A DNA stretch of 23,601 nt from Ichthyophthirius multifiliis (Eukaryota; Ciliophora; Oligohymenophorea; Hymenostomatida): contig NW_004087499.1 of the NCBI RefSeq assembly GCF_000220395.1, forward strand, positions 1 through 23,601, given 5' to 3'. Below are positions 10,417 through 20,827 of the stretch, in pieces. The notes beneath the pieces were generated by a model. It did not search any database, was not told where the DNA came from, and was given only the letters and a program-made list of their open reading frames with translations. A program made the translations under genes and the position numbers. Position 1 is the stretch's first letter. Every line of letters begins with the position of its first letter.

Positions 10417-13400
10417 ATGTATTAATAATTCAATGATGAATAACCAAATAAAATTATTGATGCCAAAAACAATAATAAAATTAATTAAACTGATAATATA
10501 GAAATAATGAATTTCGAATAATTAGAAAATTCTTAAATATTACAGTCAGATAATATATCTATTAATATTAATAAATTTTAAGATATTTAATAAAAAACAG
10601 CTTATTAATTTAGAGCTTTATTTTATAAAAGTGTAGCTTTATAATCAAAATAAATGGGAACAAATATATGTTAAGTATAAAAAAAAAAGAAATAAAATAT
10701 ACATTTATTATTAAACATAAAAATAAGGTTATTACACCTCTAATATGTTTGTTTTTTGTTTATTTAATAAAAAAACTTGCCGAAAGCTAATTTGGAAGTA
10801 CTTTTACTTTTGATTATCCTTTCTTATTTAATATTCCTAGTTTATATTAAATGTACCCTTATATGAAAAATATAACATGTCTAGAATGGTATGAATATGC
10901 ATTCGATACAAATTCAACTTAACAAACCAAAGATTTTATAGGATATAATAGCGGGCAAAAAAATGAAATTCCAAAAGGAATGCTTGCTAATATCTAGTAA
11001 TCAAAAAATGACTGCTAGTTCTAACCCTCTAAAGAAACTCCAAGTTAGAATCGTTCAGTACCTTTTTTTACTTAGCCCGTAAATATTGAATATAAATATT
11101 TATATATATATATATATTTTTTATTATTATTTTATTTTTAACAAAAAAAGATTAATTAAACTATTAATGAAGATATTTATAATTCTTTGTTTTATTTAAA
11201 TAATGTTCCTTATAAAAGAGGATCAGATCTTGAAAGTATTTTTTTTTAATTTAAATATATAAAAATATATATAAATATATATAAATATATATATATATAT
11301 ATTAATATATTTATATATATAACTATATATTAAAAAAAGGTCTTGATATATTACCTGATGGCGCAATATAATTTTCCGAAGCTTCGAAAGATAAACTTAA
11401 ATATAAAATACAAATTAACGATTTGCGTATACCTGAATACCATCGAAACAATGGTGTTACTAAACTAACGTAAAAAATAAAAAATAAATATTTTTTTCAA
11501 ATATATATAAGTTTTCAAATGCCAGAAATGGACTAAGCAATGAGCGAATTAAAAGTAGCAGAAGGCTAAATATCATTAGTTGATTTAATTAGTAGAGCCT
11601 ATTATAAACTTTTAATCCTGATGTTTATTTAATTTCTGGAATTCAATATATGCCTTTAGTAGGTGAAGGTAAAGCATTTATAATGAGAATAAATAGTATT
11701 ACAGGAGCGAGTTTATACCCTTTAGCATTAAGTCTTCTATTACCTATTTTTATGTATATAATTGTATTAGAAAAAGAGGAAAAATTATTAGAAATGATGA
11801 AAATGAACGTAATGCAAATGCGTGATTATTGGTTAATGATATTTTTATTTTCCTTATTAATAACAATAATTACATATACACTATTTTATATTTTTGGATA
11901 TTACGTTTTAAAGTTATCATTTTTTACTATAAACTAATATATATCTACTAGTAATAATGATTAATATATATATATATATATACATATATAAATTTATATA
12001 TATATAGATAGTATCATTTTTCGGATGGGGATTAAGTTAGATTGGAATTTCATTTTTTTTTAAGTCTTTTTATCAAAAGCGCGTTCTGCAACTATTATAG
12101 GTTACTTACTATCTATATGGACTAGTTTAATATCTGTTACAATAAACGCTGCAGTTTATCCAGATCCTTACGAATTACCTTATTTAATGAGATTATATCC
12201 TCCTTTAGGGTTTTCTCGATTAATGTATAATTTTTCTTTCGCTTGCTCTAATGGTTAGTGTTTTAGGCATTTCGAGAGTTTAACTGAAGAAATAAAAGAT
12301 TGTATTTTCTATTTATATATCGGTTTTTTTTTCTTTACTTTCGCAGGGATTTATTTACATGAAGTTTTTCCACAAGAATTCGGGATAACTTAACATTGGC
12401 TTTTTTGCTTAAAAAAATTTAAGAGGAAAAGAAACCAAATTTTAGAATAAAAAGAAAGCAATTAAAATATCTTGGAAGTGGAATTATAAGAAGACTAAGA
12501 TTCGAAAAAAGAGAGAATGTTTGTACAAAGCATTCATTTTGAAGATTTAAAAAAATACCCTTTAGTAATAAAAGACTTGAGAAAAGTATATAAGCCAGTA
12601 GGTGGTAGACCAGAGCATGTGGCAGTCAAAAATCTTTCTTTTTGTATCAAATAAGGGGAAATTTTTGGACTTTTGGGACCTAATGGGGCCGGAAAAACTA
12701 CTCTTATATCCATGATTACAGGTATTTATCCACCTTCGAAGGGTAATGCTTGGGTTGCAGGGTACGATATTATTAATAATATGGAATATGTGCATTTAAA
12801 TATTGGAGTTTGTCCTTAATTTGATCTTTTGTGGCCTGATTTAACTGTTGAGGAACATTTGTTATTTTATGCAAGATTAAAAGGAATCAAACCGTCTCAG
12901 GAAAAAGAAAAAGTACAGAAAGCAATGAAAGAAGTGCTTTTAAGTGAAAGAGCAAACTTTAAAATTAGCGAACTTTCTGGAGGTATGAAAAGAAGACTTT
13001 CAGTTTCGATTTCTTTAGTAGGAGATCCGAAAATCATTTTCTTAGATGAACCTTCAACTGGTTTAGATCCAGAAAATAGAAGATAATTATGGGAAATATT
13101 GGCTTAATGCAAAGGGAAAAGAGCGATGGTTTTAACAACTCATTCTGTATATTTATTTATATATATAAATATTTAAAATGTTATAATATATATATTTTTT
13201 ATATATAATTAGATGGAGGAAGCAGATATTCTGTGTAATAGAATCGGAATAATTACAAATGGAAGTTTAAGATGTATAGGATAATCAGTTAGTTTGAAAA
13301 ATCTGTATGGCGGAGGGTATCATTTATATATTAATTGTCATAAGGAAAAATATTTGGAGAATTATTTAAATGATGAAGAGAAGAAGCAAATTAATTAGTA

Positions 13401-13431
13401 TATAAATTATAAGATAAATAAATATAAATAT

Positions 13432-13468
<37 letters not shown>

Positions 13469-13772
13469 TTATTAATAATATTTTTAAAATAGAGATGTTT
13501 AAAGATAAAAATTACTTGAATTTATTTAAGTTTTATTACCAAGATCTAAAAAAGTATCAGAATTTAATACTAATTTTGTTTTCTAAGTTCCTTAGGATGG
13601 TCTTAAAATTTCTTAAATATTTGAAGAATTATAAAAAAAAAAGGAAGAATTAAGAATATCAGGCATATATTTTTTTTTTTATATATATTTTTAATAATAT
13701 AATTTAGATTGGGGAATTTCATAGTCTAGTTTAGAAGATGTTTTTATGTAAATTGTAGAAACTACATAATGA
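10417..13772 (+). CDS. ABCA: Half-size ABCA-type ABC transporter (about 939 aa, 9 exons)
   Basis: This is a membrane ATP-driven transporter, probably for lipids as in the ABCA family. Order: cytoplasmic N-terminus; first membrane segment ([15 protein letters not shown]); a large lumenal loop; a membrane block with the ABCA hallmark [13 protein letters not shown] and [12 protein letters not shown]; then one nucleotide-binding domain. That domain has Walker [10 protein letters not shown] (12676-12702), Q-loop GVCPQFDLLW, signature LSGGMKRR, Walker [14 protein letters not shown] and H-loop TTHSMEEAD, and ends in the ABCA-type tail [14 protein letters not shown]. One TMD-NBD unit matches plant-type half-size ABCA proteins. 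Introns: 10675-10727, 11079-11150, 11236-11339, 11470-11511, 11951-12011, 13147-13212, 13398-13492, and a GC-AG intron at 13663-13707. TGA is 13770-13772. Two -1 frame changes are required, near 11609-11614 and within 12053-12071. Outside them the protein is intact, and the second gives exactly the family's residue spacing. A 68-bp removable segment (11592-11659) could replace the first change but would delete family-like sequence (SGIQYMP). Confidence 0.93.
13663..13707 (+). other. GC-AG intron in the ABCA gene
   Basis: The last ABCA intron begins GCATAT instead of GT and ends TTTAG. Removing it joins LRIS to DWGISQSSLEDVF, the conserved ABCA C-terminal motif, in frame. No GT donor nearby gives the same result. 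Every other intron modelled in this window uses GT. Confidence 0.75.
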
Positions 13773-14862
13773 ACAATAAATTATGTTATAGAAAATTATA
13801 ATTAAATAATATAAAAAGAATAGATATTTTTTTTATAATTAAAAATACTTATTATAAAAATAAATAAATAATATATAAAAACCCATAATAATTAAAAATA
13901 AATTAAATATAATTAAAAAAAAAAAAAATATAAATAAAACTAATTAAATAGTAACAAAAAAAAAGTTGTCAAAAAAATAATATTTTTTCTTGAAAGAGAG
14001 AAAATAAGCATTATTCTATTTTACATATAGTTTAAAGCAAATGACAGCTTTAAAAAAATATATTTGTCTTTAATGAGGAGATGTTAAAAATAAAGTCTAA
14101 ATTCACCTCTACAGATACGGGACAAACATTTTATAAAATATATATATAATTATTTTAAAAAAACATTTTAAAAATAAATATAAAATAAATTATTAATATA
14201 AAAAATTATATAACAAAAAATTATAATATATAAAATTAATTATATATTATATATTTTTATTTTTTAAAATATTAATATATTTATATTAATTAATTTATAT
14301 ATATTTTTCTCTTTAAATTTAATATATTTAAATATTAAATGTATAATATATTTATTCAATATTTTAATTTTTTTATATTTCTTATTTTGATTTTCTTATA
14401 TATATTACAAATTTATTATATAGATATCAAAAAGAGAAGCTATAAAGTTAAAATTTATAAAATTTTATTTTAGTTATTGATAAATTTTGAAAATATTATT
14501 TTTTTAATAATATTTTATTTTTTGTATAAAATATAAAATCTTAAGTTTTAAATATTATAGTATTGAAAAAAATAAAATTTTAATTAAAAAAAGATAATAT
14601 TATATTATTTAAATAATATATATAAACCTTTAATAATTAGACATAATTATTTAATTTATAAAGATTTCTATATAAAAATAAAAAAAATACAAACATAATT
14701 TAATTATTAAATCAAAATTTAAGAAAAGCATTAAAAAAAAAGTAACTATTTTTTTATATAATATAAAAAAAAAAAATTATATTTTTTATTAAAAAAATAA
14801 ATAAAATTTGATAATTAATATTTTTTATTTAATAAAAAATACATATAATAAACTAATATAAT
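13773..14862. other. Intergenic region, AT-rich, with one less AT-rich island
   Basis: This is the spacer between the ABCA and LRR genes. Most of it is low-complexity A/T. An island at about 13965-14135 contains G/C-bearing sequence that stands out from its surroundings and includes a short zinc-ribbon-like frame (described separately). I could not match it to snRNA, snoRNA, tRNA or other structured RNA by eye. Confidence 0.5.
14041..14142 (+). pseudogene. Possible relic of an RPABC4/Rpb12-like zinc ribbon
   Basis: From ATG 14041 the frame reads MTALKKYICLQ, then TGA (14074-14076), then GDVKNKVQIHLYRYGTNIL. If the TGA stood for Cys, the start would be YICLQCGDV, the first zinc knuckle of the RNA polymerase shared subunit Rpb12/RPABC4 (pattern YICxxCG). 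The tail aligns with that subunit's RCRxCGxRIxY, but both cysteines are replaced. This may be a decayed copy, an RNA gene, or coincidence. The frame is very short, so confidence is low. Confidence 0.18.
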
Positions 14863-15382
14863 ATGACAGAAATTATTAAAGAATCGTTTTATCAAGATAA
14901 GTTATATCAGCTTTCAGTTACTAGCTGGGGAGAAGAAGAATAAAAATAAAGACTAAATCGAAGATTAAATGAATTAAGCAAAAACAATATGACATAAGAA
15001 ACAATAAAAAACTCGTTAAAAAATTTAGGTAAAACATCTTAAGGATCGAGCTATGCATTTTTATCATTTATAGCAATTTAAAAAGATTTATATAGTATAA
15101 TAGTAATATTTAAATTTATATGTTATATATATATATATATTTATTAAAATATATATTTATTTATTTTTATATTTAATATATTTATATTTAATATACCAAT
15201 AGGGAATTGAAAATTATAAGCATTTATAATATATTGATGTTTCTCATAATAATTTAATTACTTTAAAACCTTTAAATTCTTTAAAATATATTACTCATTT
15301 AAATGTTTCTCATAATAATTTAAATAAATTATTAGATTTTAAGTATTTCTCATTAAAACAAAACTATATATATATATATATA

Positions 15383-15425
<43 letters not shown>

Positions 15426-15783
15426 TATATATATATTTATATAAAATACATATATTTATTTAGGGAAATACCTTATAATTTAGAAGAAGTAATATCAAGC
15501 CATAACTAAATATAAGTAATTCCTGACTTATCAGCTCATAAATATTTAAAAAAATTAGATTTATCACATAATAAAATAACATAAATTTAAGGACTTAGTA
15601 AAAATGATAATCTTTCAGTTTTAAAACTAGCTTTTAATAATATAGAAACAATAGAAAATTTAGATGATTTAAATATATTAGAATTAGATTTAATGGGAAA
15701 TTAAATATAGTTAATTTAAGGTTTAAAATAATTAATATACTTGAGAAAATTAAATCTTTCATGCAATAAAATAGTTTCGTATA

Positions 15784-15829
<46 letters not shown>

Positions 15830-16553
15830 ATATATATATATATAAAAGATTAAAAGGTTTAATTTATTTAATATAATTAAGAGAATTAAAATTATCAGAT
15901 AATTAAATTTATAGAATCAAAGAACTTCATAATTTATAAAATTTAGTATTTTTAACTGATTTAGATCTTTGTTTTAATTTAATTCAAAATAAAAGATTTT
16001 ATAGATATTAAGTATTTTATTATTATTCAAAAAAATTAAATTATATCTATATTAATAAAATAAAAAGGTTTTATAAAGACTTCCTGGTTTAAGAGTTTTA
16101 GATGGAGTAATATGTTCATGTGAAGAATTTGTGAAAGCCGAAAATTTATATGGAAATGATTTAGAAGATCGAAAAAGAATATTTTGTGAAATTTTACCTG
16201 AAGAAGAATTTATTGATAGAAGAGTTAATATTTGTGAACTTATAGAACCTGAAACTGATAGTGATAATGATTTATAAATACAAATTGTTGATTAATATAA
16301 TAAAGAAGGCGATATAATACATTAAGCAACTGCTAAAACTTTATCATCTATGTAAAGAACAGGTGAAGTTGCTATTGAAAATGATACTAAAAGACAATCA
16401 TAAAATTTTGAATAAACAAATAACTTTAATAATAATTAAACTATTTATGAAAGAAAAAGTAAAAGTGTATTTGAATAATACGAAAATTTAAAAATTAATA
16501 GTAGGTCAGGTAGTTTAACTAAAAATTAAATGTCTTTAAAATAAAGCAATTGA
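14863..16553 (+). CDS. Leucine-rich-repeat protein of the axonemal LRGUK/LRRC23 type (447 aa, 5 exons)
   Basis: After a helical N-terminus (MTQETIKNSLKNLGK), residues about 75-290 form SDS22-like leucine-rich repeats (YIDVSHNNL, KKLDLSHNKI, LELDLMGNQI, RKLNLSCNKI, RELKLSDNQI). An LRR cap follows (QRLPGLRVLDG) and then an acidic, Q/N-rich tail. The spacing and motifs such as the DLSAH repeat strongly recall the LRR part of LRGUK and radial-spoke LRRC23 (from memory of those families). No guanylate-kinase P-loop follows, so it is not a full LRGUK. These relatives act in cilia and flagella, so an axonemal role is inferred. Introns are 15103-15202, 15343-15463, 15779-15848 and 16012-16067 (100, 121, 70 and 56 bp). 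Exons sum to 1,344 nt, in frame to TGA 16551-16553. The intron TA tracts are highly repetitive. Its 3' end converges on the pseudokinase gene with 242 bp between them. Confidence 0.9.
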
Positions 16554-16692
16554 CTTATGTTTATTTAATAAATGTATGATTTTTTTATATATAATTATAT
16601 TTTGATATTATAAAATAAAAAAAATGAAAATTTATTATATTTATAAAATTATTATACTTTAATTATATTTAAGTATAAATATAAATATAAAA

Positions 16693-16734
<42 letters not shown>

Positions 16735-16795
16735 TTATTTGTTTTAATATTTATCTTATTTTTACATATTTTTTTGTTATTACATATTTTTTTTT
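16554..16795. other. Short spacer between convergent LRR and pseudokinase genes
   Basis: 242 bp of A/T with a (TA)n tract at 16698-16731. Both genes end here, so 3' processing signals are expected, but none is distinctive. Confidence 0.55.
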
Positions 16796-18345
16796 TCATT
16801 ATTTATTTATATATTTTTAGACAATTTATTCTAATTCTGGATTATCTTAATAAATTTTCATTTGAAATTTATTATTTGGTACTTAATATTATTTAATAAA
16901 ACCATCATTATTATTTTTATCAATTTTATTACTATTAAAATCACTTTATGTCACATAATTTGATTATTCATATATAATATCTTAATTTATAATTTATTTA
17001 TTCCCTTTACAATTTATATTAAATTATATTTCAGTTTATTTATTTTACAATAGAAATTATTAGTTTATTTTTTAAGTTTTTTCTAAAGATTGTTTAATTA
17101 TTTAAATTGCTTCTTGATTTTATATAGCTTATATTATCATTTTTTTTTCATTTTCCTTTCTTTCTATTTCTTTTTTTTTTTACTATTCTTACTCAAATGT
17201 TATTTGTTCATCGTTTTTAAAGTCTATATTAATTTTTAAAAAAGCTAAATTTGTTACTTTTAGTCTTTCGCATATTCTCTTTCCAAATAACGTCATACAT
17301 TGGCTTAACTAACGGTCCAAAATTCTAAAATCAGGTCTTCTTTCTTCATAAACATCACACATTTAGGTAATTATATCAATAAATTCTTTCTTATAAATAC
17401 CATTTAGAGACTTTAATTTTTAGTATAGAATTTCTTCATTAAAAATCCCATTATTATATATATCTTGTATATTTTTACCCAAAGCCAATTATAGGATAAT
17501 CATACCTAAAGTAAAAACATCACTTTTATAACTATTATGTACTGGCTTTTATACTTTTTACTATAACTATTAAAAAAGAACCGGAGATAAATAAAAACAG
17601 TTATTTTTATGACCTAGAAGTAGATTCGAATAATTAGATTATAAATCAAAAAGTTAAGGATCACTTAGTTTATAAAGTTTTATATTTTTATGATTATATG
17701 TTATAAATATAGTTTATAAATTTAAAGCTTGGTGCTCTATTTCTCTTTCTTGTAAATATTCTAAGGCGCTTACTAATGAATCTAAAATAAACCATAATTA
17801 TTCTTCTGTATATGTTTTATATAAAATTAATTATTCTTCTAAGTTATTTTATATGGAATCAAATAATAAACATATTTGATAAAATGTAGAACAAAAAGTC
17901 TCTATTTTATTACCTGAAACACCTTTTTTTTATTATTATTAAAGATTATATTATAATAATTATTAATTTTTTTCGTTTTTTTTTTTTTCTATAAATTTAA
18001 TAGGATTATTTTAATATTTTTTATATAACATTTACCATGTAATTATATTAAATTTAAATGCTGTATATCTGTATAACGGGCTTACCAATATCCTTTTTAT
18101 ATTTCATATTTTTCATCTAAATTTAATATGATTTCTTTTAGATATAATGTAAATATTTTATTATATTTGCATGTTAATATTTAAACTGTTTGATAAAAAT
18201 TAGATTTATAATTGGAATTTGAAACATAAAATTTTTAGAGTATTTTATCATAAATTTCTTAATAATCTATTGTTTGATTTCTAAATTTTTGATCATCTTA
18301 ATTTTCTATTTCTTAGTCATTTAATATAGAAGTAATTTGACCCAT
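16796..18345 (-). CDS. Protein kinase-like protein lacking catalytic residues (pseudokinase, 500 aa)
   Basis: ATG is at 18343-18345 and TGA at 16796-16798. One 47-bp intron (17989-18035) is present, and coding length is 1,503 nt. The C-lobe is clear: LLFDSIQNNLEEQL, a helix with LDSLVSALEYLQ, SYKSDVFTLGMIIL (the conserved D-V-x-x-x-G of helix F), and EERRPDF. The catalytic loop, however, reads HQALNLQTIFI (His at about residue 189) where active kinases have HRDxKxxN: Asp, Lys and Asn are all changed. The metal-binding motif reads LSDPQLF, keeping Asp but not Phe-Gly. No glycine loop or VAIK lysine is visible in the N-lobe, although LKEI and HLNLIQL match the expected helix C and beta-4 region. 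It is therefore probably inactive, with a scaffold role (inference). The N-terminus MGQITS fits N-myristoylation. After the kinase fold, residues about 345-410 are K/E/Q-rich and likely coiled-coil. Confidence 0.87.
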
Positions 18346-18436
18346 TTTATTTTATTTTAAAATAAATATTTATTTTAAAAAGATTATGTATGGTTATTAT
18401 AAAAATATATATAAATATATATATAAATATAAATAA

Positions 18437-18493
<57 letters not shown>

Positions 18494-18819
18494 TTATATT
18501 TATTTTACATATTCTTGTATATATTATTTTTTTTTAAAAAAAAAATTAATATATTCAATTTCTTAATAAATTAATTAATTTTTCTTTTTAATATTTTTTT
18601 TTATTATTATAATTTTTTTAAAAAAAATTTTATCTTATTTTTATTTTAATATATGTTTAATTTTTATTTTTTTTATTTTATTATATACTGTTTTTCAGAC
18701 TATTATTTAATATTATTGCTTATTACAAATTTCAAAATATTTAACAATATTTTGTTTTTTAAAAATTAAAATTTCAAAAATAATTTAATTTAAATCAAAT
18801 AATTAGATAAAATATTAAT
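18346..18819. promoter_or_regulatory. Shared upstream region of divergent pseudokinase and EB1 genes
   Basis: The 474 bp between two divergently transcribed starts must carry both promoters. It contains a long TA/TAAA tract (about 18410-18500) and T-runs. I see no defined box. Its role is inferred from gene layout only. Confidence 0.45.
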
Positions 18820-20211
18820 ATGTAAGAACAAAGCCTTAGTAATTAGAATTAGATTACATCTCGTATTGACTATTTAAAATGGGTTAATTAGATCTTAAAG
18901 GTTTTTCATATTTTAAAAAATGATAAAATAAACTAAAATCAATATTATTTATTGAAAAAAAGACTAATATAAAAAAAATCGAATAATTAGGAACAGGATC
19001 CATATATTGTTAATTATTAGATTATTTTCATCCTTGTTCGGTATAAAGTAAAAAACTATAAATATATAGTTTTTTCTAATATATATAATTATTTAACATT
19101 GTTTTTTTTTCTATTAATTTATTTTTTAAAAACTTCAATTAAAAAAATAATAATACTAAAATCCGCATTTACTACGATTTTTTTATTTTTTATTATTTTT
19201 TATACGGGTTTTATTTTATTTTTTTAAAAAAATACAGAAAAAATAATGTTAAAAAGTATTATATATAAATTTGAAATAAAAAAGTGCGAAAAGTAAATTG
19301 GAAAGCAAAATCAGATTATGAATATGTCCAAAATTTTAAAATCTTATAATAGGGATTTGACAAAGTAAAAATAAATAAGCCAATAGATGTTGCTAAATTA
19401 ATAAAATGTAAATATTAAGATAATTTGGAATTTTTATAATGGATGAAAAAATATAATGACGAACATAATAAGTAAAATAATAGTTATGATGCTATAGCGA
19501 GAAGAAATTAAAGCGAAAATAAAAAAAAAATCATTAATAAAAATCTTAATAGAGTCTTAATACTTTAAATATATAAAATTAACATTAATAATAATAATTA
19601 TAACCTTTATATTAAAGTTCAGTTTCTAATATTTCATATGAAGAAGAAGAAAAATAATAATAATCAAATAATTAATAATAAATATAATAATAAATTATAT
19701 AATAAAATTAATCTAATTATAAGTTTGAAAGAGATATTTATATAGAAAATTTAAAATGTGAAAATAATCATTATTTGAGATAATTAAAATTAATTGATGA
19801 ATTAATAGATTTAAATGAGCATTAAAATGTAAGTGAAATTAAAAAATAAATTAAATAAATACTTTATGCAACTCCGAATAATCTTTTACATATTTAGAAG
19901 ATGGGACTGTAGTTTTGGGAGAATAGACTACAAACTTTTCAGATTAAACAAATATTTTGATTGATAATAGTAGTAGTATTGCTGATTTGAATTTAATTGA
20001 TGGTAATTTTGTAGAAAATAATAATGTTAATAAGGGTCTAGTGTTTGAAAACTGTGCTGAAGATTCAGGATATACAAAACAGTTTTCGGATGTTAAAGAT
20101 TAATAAGGAAATGTTAATTTCTCTATTTTAAGGAAAAATAATTAAGAAGGTGAAAGTATACTAAAATAATTAAATAATATTAATTTTGACTAAAACTTGT
20201 TAAATAACTGA
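18820..20211 (+). CDS. EB1: EB1 family microtubule plus-end-tracking protein (about 307 aa)
   Basis: EB1 proteins bind growing microtubule ends through an N-terminal calponin-homology domain and dimerise through a C-terminal EB homology domain. The CH domain spans residues about 15-125: IDYLKWVNQILK, GTGSIYCQLLD, HPCSVQMRKVNWKAK, DYEYVQNFKILQQGF, YQDNLEFLQWMKKY. The EB-specific linker motif YDAIARR follows. The EB homology domain starts FERDIYIENLKCE and ends IKKQIKQILYAT. Introns are 18901-18962, 19048-19284 (237 bp, the longest here) and 19554-19723. Removing the last joins NKNLNR to FERDIY in frame. An alternative without that third intron reads through a Q-rich linker but needs a base added near the A10 run at 19521. 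One -1 frame change near 19883-19888 (CTTTTA) is needed to continue as LEDGTVVLGE to TGA 20209-20211. Otherwise the protein ends about 23 codons further on. The terminal EEY/F motif of animal EB1 is absent. Confidence 0.93.
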
Positions 20212-20827
20212 TATAAATATATAAATAAATCTTTATTTGTATATTATTAAAATTATAATATTAATAATTAATAAAGGAAAAACTATATATCATATATAGA
20301 AAAAAAATTTTTGTTCTAAAAATTAAATATAAATAATTATACTATTATTTTTACTTATTTAATTATTTTATCATTGATATATATATTTATCACTTTTAAG
20401 ACATAATATATAAAAGATAATATTACATAAAAAAATAAAAAAAAAATATAATTAATAAAAAATATAAGTATTTATATTAATTTAAATTATATTTCTAATA
20501 TTTATTTATATTATATAATATATATTTTAAATAATTTTTTTTTTTATATATATAACATTTATTTAATTATATTTATTATTCTTTATTAATTTATTTAATT
20601 TAAAATATTTGGAATCTAAATATTAATTATTAATGACATAAATATATTAATATTATTTTTTATATTTATTTTAAATTTTTTGTTATCATTTTTCTATTAA
20701 AATAATTTAAATTTATTATATATATGTTTTAAAATATATATATTATTTAACTCGTTTACATTTAAATTTATTATATATATGTTTTAAAATATATATATTA
20801 TTTAACTCGTTTACATAAAAAAAAAAA
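20212..20827. other. Spacer between convergent EB1 and USP genes
   Basis: AT-rich DNA between two gene 3' ends. It holds a perfect 55-bp tandem duplication (20706-20815) directly beside the USP stop codon and otherwise only A/T runs. No gene is supported. Confidence 0.6.
20706..20815. repeat. Perfect 55-bp tandem duplication
   Basis: Copies 20706-20760 and 20761-20815 are identical base for base. Each contains a TATATATG...AAAATATATATA core and ends CTCGTTTACA. This is not simple AT microsatellite expansion, because the unit includes unique C/G-bearing sequence. It lies 13 bp from the USP stop codon on the other strand, inside that gene's 3' flank. Confidence 0.95.

Noticed and set aside
12562-12795. 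Minus-strand open frame across the ABC transporter
   Set aside because: It is antisense to the Walker A region of the ABCA nucleotide-binding domain, which is clearly coded on the plus strand.
19472-19617. 146-bp intron in EB1 as an explanation of the linker frame
   Set aside because: It would remove the conserved EB linker motif YDAIARR; intron 19554-19723 solves the frame without losing it.
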